Of a stretch of DNA of 10,658 nucleotides, positions 5,808 to 10,658 are shown piece by piece. A program made the position numbers and the translations under genes. Numbering within the stretch: position 1 is the stretch's first letter; each line of letters opens with the position of its first letter. This DNA is from Candidatus Saccharimonadota bacterium (lineage in GTDB: Bacteria; Patescibacteriota; Saccharimonadia; Saccharimonadales; SLHW01): contig SLHW01000031.1 in the NCBI GenBank assembly GCA_007135955.1, positions 1 through 10,658 of the forward strand, written 5' to 3'. The notes beneath the pieces are model-generated. The model had not been told where the DNA came from and did not search any database. It saw only the letters and a program-made list of their open reading frames with translations.

Positions 5808-7154
5808 CTATTTAGATAAGAACGTGTTTAGAGCAGTCCGAATATTGGCTATGCCGTGATAATTCGGTGGTTGCGTCTTAGTGGGAGTATTTGGACCTAT
5901 CACTTTATTAAAGCCGAGCTTCTTGGCCTCAGCAGCTCGCTTATCAAGGTGTGGTACATGGCGAATTTCGCCAGACAACCCCACTTCACCAAAAACAACA
6001 GCATCTTCCGATAACTGCATACCTTTTGCAGCCGAGGCAATTGCCATACAAACTGCCAAGTCAGCTGCTGGTTCGGTAATACGCAAGCCGCCAACGATAT
6101 TGACATATACATCCATATCGCCAAGCTTTAGCTTTGTGCGTCGTTCAAGCATGGCAATCAGAATATTGAGTCGATTAAGATCTATTCCGCTACCGGCACG
6201 CTTTGGATAGCCATAGTTCGTCTGATTGGTTAACGCCTGCACTTCTACTAATAACGGTCTCGTCCCCTCTAGGGCAGCGAAGACGACCGAACCATCACTT
6301 ATTTGTCGCTCCGCTAGTAGCGCAGCTGATGGGTTTTTAACGAGCTCTAGGCCGGTGTCTTTCATTTCAAAAATCGCGGAGTGCTCAGTTGAGCCATAGC
6401 GATTCTTGATCGCACGTAGTACTTTAAAGCCGCCATATCGGTCACCCTCAAATTGCAAAACAACATCGACTATGTGCTCGAGTAGCTTTGGCCCAGCTAT
6501 TGAGCCCTCTTTAGTAACGTGACCAACAAGCAAGAGTGCAGTATCACTGGCTTTGGCAGCTGCTGATAATAATTTCGTGCTATTAGTGATCTGGGCAACC
6601 GACCCAGCAGAAGATGCAACAGCTTCGCACGCAACTGTTTGGACTGAATCTACTACTACAAGGTCATACTCACCGCTATTAATCTCCTGGACAATACTAT
6701 CGGCAGAATTAGTCGCAACTAATGCCAGTGACGCAGAAGAAGCTCCTAGTCGCTCCGCTCGCAGTGCAACCTGATGAGTTGACTCTTCGCCACTCACATA
6801 TAGAACGTTTTGCGTACGAGACAGCTTGTGGGCAATCTGAAGCAATATCGTACTCTTGCCAATGCCAGGCTGGCCAGCTAGCAAATTGACGCTCCCAACC
6901 ACTATTCCACCCCCAAGGACTTCGTCAACGTCTGTAATCGTAGTCTTAAGGCGCTTTACGTCGCGCTGCTTAGCATCCGTCATCTTAATCGGCTTTAGTC
7001 GACTAGTTTTTTTAGATTGAGAAGACGAGGCCGCTTGTGAGATTATTTGCTGTTCTAAGGTATTCCATTCATTGCACGCAAAGCATTTGCCGCTCCAGCT
7101 AGCCGATTCAGCGCCGCATGACTGACATACAAACAATATTTTATCTTTTGCCAT
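5808..7154 (-). CDS. radA: DNA repair protein RadA (Sms), branch-migration ATPase
   Basis: RadA is a RecA-like, DnaB-like hexameric motor that helps process recombination intermediates and D-loops in the cytosol. The 448 residues match the usual length. A C4 zinc finger is complete: C10-x2-C13-x10-C24-x2-C27. The ATPase core has Walker A GQPGIGKS (94-101), Walker B YDLVVVDS (163-170) and the RadA signature KNRYGST (250-256), where Phe of KNRFG is conservatively Tyr. The C-terminal Lon-protease-like domain, which acts as a scaffold rather than a protease, includes DMDVYVNIVGGLRITEPAAD (346-365) and GEVGLSGEIRHV (389-400). It starts at ATG 7152-7154 with a modest AAGG four bases upstream. The gap to the preceding HExxH gene is 20 bases and holds an extended -10 box, so it could be read both from an upstream operon and from its own promoter. 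Identification is secure. Confidence 0.97.
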   Translation of the reverse strand: MAKDKILFVCQSCGAESASWSGKCFACNEWNTLEQQIISQAASSSQSKKTSRLKPIKMTDAKQRDVKRLKTTITDVDEVLGGGIVVGSVNLLAGQPGIGKSTILLQIAHKLSRTQNVLYVSGEESTHQVALRAERLGASSASLALVATNSADSIVQEINSGEYDLVVVDSVQTVACEAVASSAGSVAQITNSTKLLSAAAKASDTALLLVGHVTKEGSIAGPKLLEHIVDVVLQFEGDRYGGFKVLRAIKNRYGSTEHSAIFEMKDTGLELVKNPSAALLAERQISDGSVVFAALEGTRPLLVEVQALTNQTNYGYPKRAGSGIDLNRLNILIAMLERRTKLKLGDMDVYVNIVGGLRITEPAADLAVCMAIASAAKGMQLSEDAVVFGEVGLSGEIRHVPHLDKRAAEAKKLGFNKVIGPNTPTKTQPPNYHGIANIRTALNTFLSK

Positions 7155-7162
7155 TAGACCTT

Positions 7163-7191
7163 AGTATAGCAACCTTAATTTAGCGGGTCGA
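7163..7191 (-). promoter_or_regulatory. Candidate radA promoter with extended -10
   Basis: On the minus strand, TGCTATACT (7163-7171) is an extended -10 element with one mismatch, and TCGACC (7186-7191, four of six to TTGACA) lies exactly 17 bases from the TATACT hexamer. The box ends 8 bases before the radA ATG, so the leader would be at most a couple of bases. The -35 part lies in the last codons of the upstream gene. Confidence 0.5.
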
Positions 7192-8155
7192 TTGCAGCTG
7201 GCGGTCGAGTATCAATCGAGGTGGTCAGTGATTCATATGAAACAACTGCAGCATTGCGCTCATTCACTAGGGCATTGTATTCAGTTATCAATAATTGCAG
7301 CCTATTAATTGCCTGATTGTAAGATTGAACATTGGCATTAAAGCTATCAACTCCAGCATTATACGCCGCAAAATCTTCTGCCTCGAACAGTTGGTTCAAC
7401 CGAGACCGCTCTGCTTCGAGCGACGCCGCTTGTGAATCTAATGTGGACTGCAGCAGCTCTATCTCACTGCGCTGTTGCTTTAGTTGACCGTCAAGTTGCT
7501 CGACTCGCTCACGGGCCTCAATAAATACACTGGCGTACTGTTCGCTAAACGAAACTACCGCTAAACGATCCTCAAAATACTGTGCGTAATATTCCTCGAG
7601 TTCGGGATTGTCAAGATTTCTAACTTCCGTTGGCAAAATAGAATGCAGCTCATTGGCAACAATCTTAGGGTCACGATCACGATATGCCTGTATCGTACGC
7701 CGAATGCGTTCATCGTCTAACTGATCATATACCGCTAGGTTAAGCTCATCGATGCGTTCCCGCTCACTAGCGCTCAATCGCTCATAAGCAACATGGAGCA
7801 TTTCATGAGCGGCTGTAACCTCACGAATACCAGAAAGCTGTTCGTCACTCACGTCATAAATATAAATCCCCTGCCGGCTGACATAGCAGCCCAGTACAAT
7901 GGATTTTTCTGCAACGGTACAGCTTTGACGAAACGTATCACGATCCAGTAAAGTTGGCTGATAAACAAAGAAGTACCGCTCGCCTAACTCAGTCATAGTG
8001 GTGTTCTCTGCTAGCATCGCAATCTCAGCCGGCGGCTCATACTCACGTAATAACCACCAATCAATCACATCGTCTTGCCGCAAGATAAAGAAGATGCTGG
8101 CCGCGAATACCACCAACGAAACCAACGTTATTAGCACTGATCCAAACTTTTTCAC
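7175..8155 (-). CDS. Membrane-anchored putative zinc metallopeptidase (HEMLH) with coiled-coil C-terminus
   Basis: I do not recognise a named family for this 326-residue protein. It opens with a short basic end and a hydrophobic segment (about 7-26) that is probably an uncleaved membrane anchor, leaving the rest outside. TAAHEMLHVAYERLS (114-128) contains HExxH at 117-121, the zinc-binding and catalytic signature of zincins. A downstream glutamate, E169 in NELHSILPTE, is a plausible third zinc ligand, which would make it a gluzincin. C79 and C90 are the only cysteines and could form a disulfide. From about 205 to 255 the sequence is a Gln/Glu/Leu-rich coiled coil, and a second helical stretch covers about 268-305. 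The end is Pro-rich. The GTG at 8153-8155 was chosen because AGAGGAG lies 11 bases upstream, GGTGG is closer still, and a later start would lose the anchor. It sits between clpC and radA. Peptidase activity and substrate are inference. Confidence 0.72.
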   Translation of the reverse strand: MKKFGSVLITLVSLVVFAASIFFILRQDDVIDWWLLREYEPPAEIAMLAENTTMTELGERYFFVYQPTLLDRDTFRQSCTVAEKSIVLGCYVSRQGIYIYDVSDEQLSGIREVTAAHEMLHVAYERLSASERERIDELNLAVYDQLDDERIRRTIQAYRDRDPKIVANELHSILPTEVRNLDNPELEEYYAQYFEDRLAVVSFSEQYASVFIEARERVEQLDGQLKQQRSEIELLQSTLDSQAASLEAERSRLNQLFEAEDFAAYNAGVDSFNANVQSYNQAINRLQLLITEYNALVNERNAAVVSYESLTTSIDTRPPAAIDPLN

Positions 8156-8195
8156 GCTACCACCATCTCCTCTTGTCTCTACAGAAGCTATAATA
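8156..8195 (-). promoter_or_regulatory. Leader with Shine-Dalgarno and weak -10 for the HEMLH protein gene
   Basis: AGAGGAG at 8167-8173 is the only strong purine-rich ribosome binding site found in this window, 11 bases before the GTG start, with GGTGG nearer to it. A possible -10, TATTAT (8190-8195, five of six), sits just after the clpC stop but lacks a good -35. The leader would be about 28-30 bases. Read-through from clpC is at least as likely as separate initiation. Confidence 0.4.
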
Positions 8196-8201
8196 CCTAT
8201 T

Positions 8202-10658
8202 TTAAGAGGAATGCGCTACTGTTGGCCGTGATTTTTTTCCGTTTTCTGCCTTAACCGCGAACACCGGCTCGCCTTTACGTGCGGTCATGTGAATAATGTC
8301 TCCTTTGTGAGCAAGCTCATCGAGCAAAGCGATAGCAACATAGTCTTCAACCGTATCGGCGAGTAGTCGACGCATGGGTCGAACACCATTGTGCGGATCA
8401 TAGCCTTGTTCTAGCATGTATCGCTTCGCTGCAGGCGTGAGCTTTAAGCCAAGGCCGTGTTTTAGTAATCTTTGGCTTAATTCGTTAAGCTGCAGTTCGA
8501 GAATCTGCTTAACATCTTTTTTGGTCAGCGCTCGAAAAACGATAGTTTTATCAATTCGATTAAGTAATTCTGGACGCAGCAGCTTCTTTAGTTCGTCAAG
8601 CGCCTTTTCTTTATTCTCTTCATGTAGCTCGTCTAAATTATCCATATCTTTAGCGCTCGAGGCACGAAAACCGAAATTGACTTCTTTTTGAAGTTTTTCA
8701 GCGCCAAGATTGCTGGTCATAATAATTATGGTGTTAGTGAAATCAATTTTTCGACCCTTGGCATCTGTTAAGACGCCGTCCTCGAGTATCTGAAGCAGCA
8801 TATTAAAGAAATCAGGGTGTGCTTTTTCAATTTCATCAAACAATACTAGGCTGTATGGCTGACGACGAATTTTATCAGTGAGCTGACCACCATCGTCATA
8901 ACCAACAAACCCAGCCGGTGCACCGACTAATCGAGACGCGGTATGCCGTTCGGTAAATTCACTCATATCTATCTTGACGAGCGAATCTTCGCCACCGAAA
9001 AACTCTCGCGCTAACACTCGAGCCAGCTCGGTTTTACCGACACCAGTTGGACCCAAGAAGACAAACGAGCCGATCGGACGCTTATCAGCGCTTATCCCGG
9101 TACGATTACGACGGACAGCTTTAGCCACCGCCTCTAAAGCCTCGTCTTGACCGACTATATGTTTAGACAGGTTCTTTTCGAGATTAATTAAATACTTGGC
9201 TTCTGAACGGATAACTTTCTTGACCGGCACACCGGTTATACGTGACACAACCTCAGCAACATCGTCGCTCTTGATAATCAACCGCTTTGCAGCGCTATGT
9301 TTTTTTTCTAATTTTTGCAGCTTATCATGCAGGCGAGTAGTTTCGGTTTTCAGTCGTGCGGCTTTTTCATAGTTTTCGGCTTCAGCAGCTTCTTCACGCT
9401 TGATGGTTGCAAGCTTTAAGCGTTTTCGTAGATCACGCACTTCGGGCGGAGTCTTGCCTTTATCAACGCGTAAGTGTGCAGCGGTTTCATCTAATAAATC
9501 GATTGCCTTATCGGGCATAAACCGATCATTAATATAGCGTTTTGCCAAATAGACAGTGTCCTCAATCAACTCGTCAGAAATTTCAACGTTATGGTACGAC
9601 TCATAGTGGCCACGCAAGCCCTTAAGTATTGCAATCGTCTCGTTGACATTGGTTTCTGGCACCTGAATAGGCTGGAAGCGGCGCTCTAGCGCAACGTCTT
9701 TTTCGATGTGCTTAGTGTATTCCTGGGTTGTGGTTGCCCCGATTACCTGAATTTTGCCACGCGACAAAGCTGGCTTGAGAATATTGCCAGCGTCCATGGA
9801 CCCTTCAGCAGAGCCCGCTCCAACAATTAAATGAAGCTCATCGATAAAGACAATAGTGTTTTTATCGCCCTCGAGTTCCTTCATAACTTTTTTGAGCCGG
9901 TCCTCAAACTCACCACGATATTTTGTACCAGCTACCATCGCGGCTAGATCCAATGTTACAATCCGCTTGCCAAGCAAAGTATCTGGGACATCTTCTGCGA
10001 CAATTCGTTGAGCGAGACCCTCAGCAATGGCGGTCTTTCCTACTCCCGGCTCACCAATCAATACTGGGTTGTTCTTGGTTCGGCGATTTAAAACGGTAAC
10101 AACACGACGAATTTGCGTCTCACGACCAACGACTGGGTCAAGCTTATCCTTACGGGCTAAATCAGTTATATCGGTACTGAAAGTGTCTAAAATAGTCTTG
10201 CGACGTTTTTTACTGCGATGCATCGCGTCGGCATTAGAGCCATCACTATCGCGATCGTACTGTTGCCGATGCAAGAATTGCTCTAGGTCACCCACTAATC
10301 CGTCGACATCGATACTGATATCTCGTAAAAGTGTCGTCGCTCGTGCGTTTTTTTGCGTTAATATGCTGTAGAGAATATGTTCGGTGCCACAATAATCCTG
10401 ATTGTAATCCTGAGATACTTCGTAGGCCATCTTAAGGGTCAGCTTGGCTGTTTCACTAAGCCCTTTTGATCCCATGTTTATCACTAGGGTTTTTGGTGTT
10501 AAGTTTAAGGCACTCCTGGCTCGATCAAGTGTCACCCCAGCTTCTTCTAGCATTTTTGAGCCCATGCTAGTCCGTTGAGCTAAAACGCCCAATAATAAAT
10601 GCTCAGTACCTATGTAAGCACTACCGAAACTCCGAGCAATTGCAGTTGCGTGCTGCAA
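8202..10658 (-). CDS. clpC: ATP-dependent Clp protease unfoldase subunit ClpC (5' end cut by window edge)
   Basis: ClpC is a hexameric Hsp100 AAA+ unfoldase that feeds proteins to ClpP. The reading frame runs off the right edge, so the first residues are missing (roughly 15-25, by comparison with ClpC proteins beginning before the YIGTEHLLLG motif). The 818 residues visible contain the double Clp-N repeat (YIGTEHLLLG 15-24; CGTEHILYSI 90-99). The first AAA+ domain has Walker A GEPGVGKT (202-209), Walker B FIDELH (271-276) and pore loop KYRG (246-249). A short middle domain carries a UVR-like motif (about 421-439), which marks ClpC rather than ClpB. The second AAA+ domain has GPTGVGKTE (536-544), LFDEIEKAH (606-614) and sensor-2 GVRPMRR (758-764). 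VNFGF (660-664) sits where the ClpP-docking loop is expected. The stop is 46 bases before the HEMLH gene. Identity is firm; the start is not visible. Confidence 0.96.
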   Translation of the reverse strand: MQHATAIARSFGSAYIGTEHLLLGVLAQRTSMGSKMLEEAGVTLDRARSALNLTPKTLVINMGSKGLSETAKLTLKMAYEVSQDYNQDYCGTEHILYSILTQKNARATTLLRDISIDVDGLVGDLEQFLHRQQYDRDSDGSNADAMHRSKKRRKTILDTFSTDITDLARKDKLDPVVGRETQIRRVVTVLNRRTKNNPVLIGEPGVGKTAIAEGLAQRIVAEDVPDTLLGKRIVTLDLAAMVAGTKYRGEFEDRLKKVMKELEGDKNTIVFIDELHLIVGAGSAEGSMDAGNILKPALSRGKIQVIGATTTQEYTKHIEKDVALERRFQPIQVPETNVNETIAILKGLRGHYESYHNVEISDELIEDTVYLAKRYINDRFMPDKAIDLLDETAAHLRVDKGKTPPEVRDLRKRLKLATIKREEAAEAENYEKAARLKTETTRLHDKLQKLEKKHSAAKRLIIKSDDVAEVVSRITGVPVKKVIRSEAKYLINLEKNLSKHIVGQDEALEAVAKAVRRNRTGISADKRPIGSFVFLGPTGVGKTELARVLAREFFGGEDSLVKIDMSEFTERHTASRLVGAPAGFVGYDDGGQLTDKIRRQPYSLVLFDEIEKAHPDFFNMLLQILEDGVLTDAKGRKIDFTNTIIIMTSNLGAEKLQKEVNFGFRASSAKDMDNLDELHEENKEKALDELKKLLRPELLNRIDKTIVFRALTKKDVKQILELQLNELSQRLLKHGLGLKLTPAAKRYMLEQGYDPHNGVRPMRRLLADTVEDYVAIALLDELAHKGDIIHMTARKGEPVFAVKAENGKKSRPTVAHSS

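Noticed and set aside
8156..8166. Four-codon frame ATG-GTG-GTA-GCG-TGA overlapping the GTG start of the HEMLH gene
   Set aside because: The Shine-Dalgarno abuts its ATG with no spacer, so initiation there is unlikely; GTG at 8155 has usable spacing.
10027..10371. Open frame of 114 codons on the plus strand within clpC
   Set aside because: It is a shadow of the ClpC first AAA+ domain coding sequence; the translated product is a low-quality Arg/Ser-rich sequence.

Overview
The window carries seven protein-coding genes and almost no spare DNA. The longest gap is the 176-base divergent region at 2675-2850, and no gene-free stretch exceeds 300 bases. The compact layout, very short intergenic gaps, mostly absent Shine-Dalgarno sequences, a wall-building class A PBP with a long basic N-terminus and the standard genetic code (no in-frame TGA; stops TAG or TAA only) suggest a Patescibacteria/CPR genome, most likely Candidatus Saccharibacteria. 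This taxonomic call is a judgement from protein style, not a database match.

Layout. On the minus strand, reading from 2674 down to 1, lies a probable tyrS - SAM methyltransferase - recG operon with gaps of 18 and 24 bases; recG is cut by the left edge after 208 codons. At 2675-2850 a divergent promoter region separates tyrS from the plus-strand bifunctional penicillin-binding protein gene (2851-5772). That gene converges with radA across only 35 bases. Reading the minus strand from the right edge down are clpC (5' end cut off), a membrane-anchored HExxH protein of unknown family name (GTG start at 8155), and radA. In Bacillus-type genomes clpC and radA are direct neighbours; here the putative metallopeptidase sits between them.

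How the genes relate. TyrRS serves translation. RecG and RadA both process recombination and stalled-fork intermediates. ClpC is an unfoldase for regulated proteolysis and quality control. The PBP polymerises and cross-links peptidoglycan outside the membrane, and the HExxH protein also faces outward. The methyltransferase substrate cannot be told.

Most unusual signals. (1) TyrRS has T-I-G-N where the class I HIGH signature should be. (2) TATACT-like -10 boxes sit 8-10 bases before the start codons of tyrS, the methyltransferase gene, radA and (weaker) recG, which implies near-leaderless transcripts. (3) An uncharacterised membrane zincin with a coiled-coil tail splits the clpC-radA pair. (4) The PBP has a strongly basic cytoplasmic N-terminus and a hyperacidic external tail. 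I found no RNA genes, CRISPR arrays, insertion sequences or convincing intrinsic terminators.
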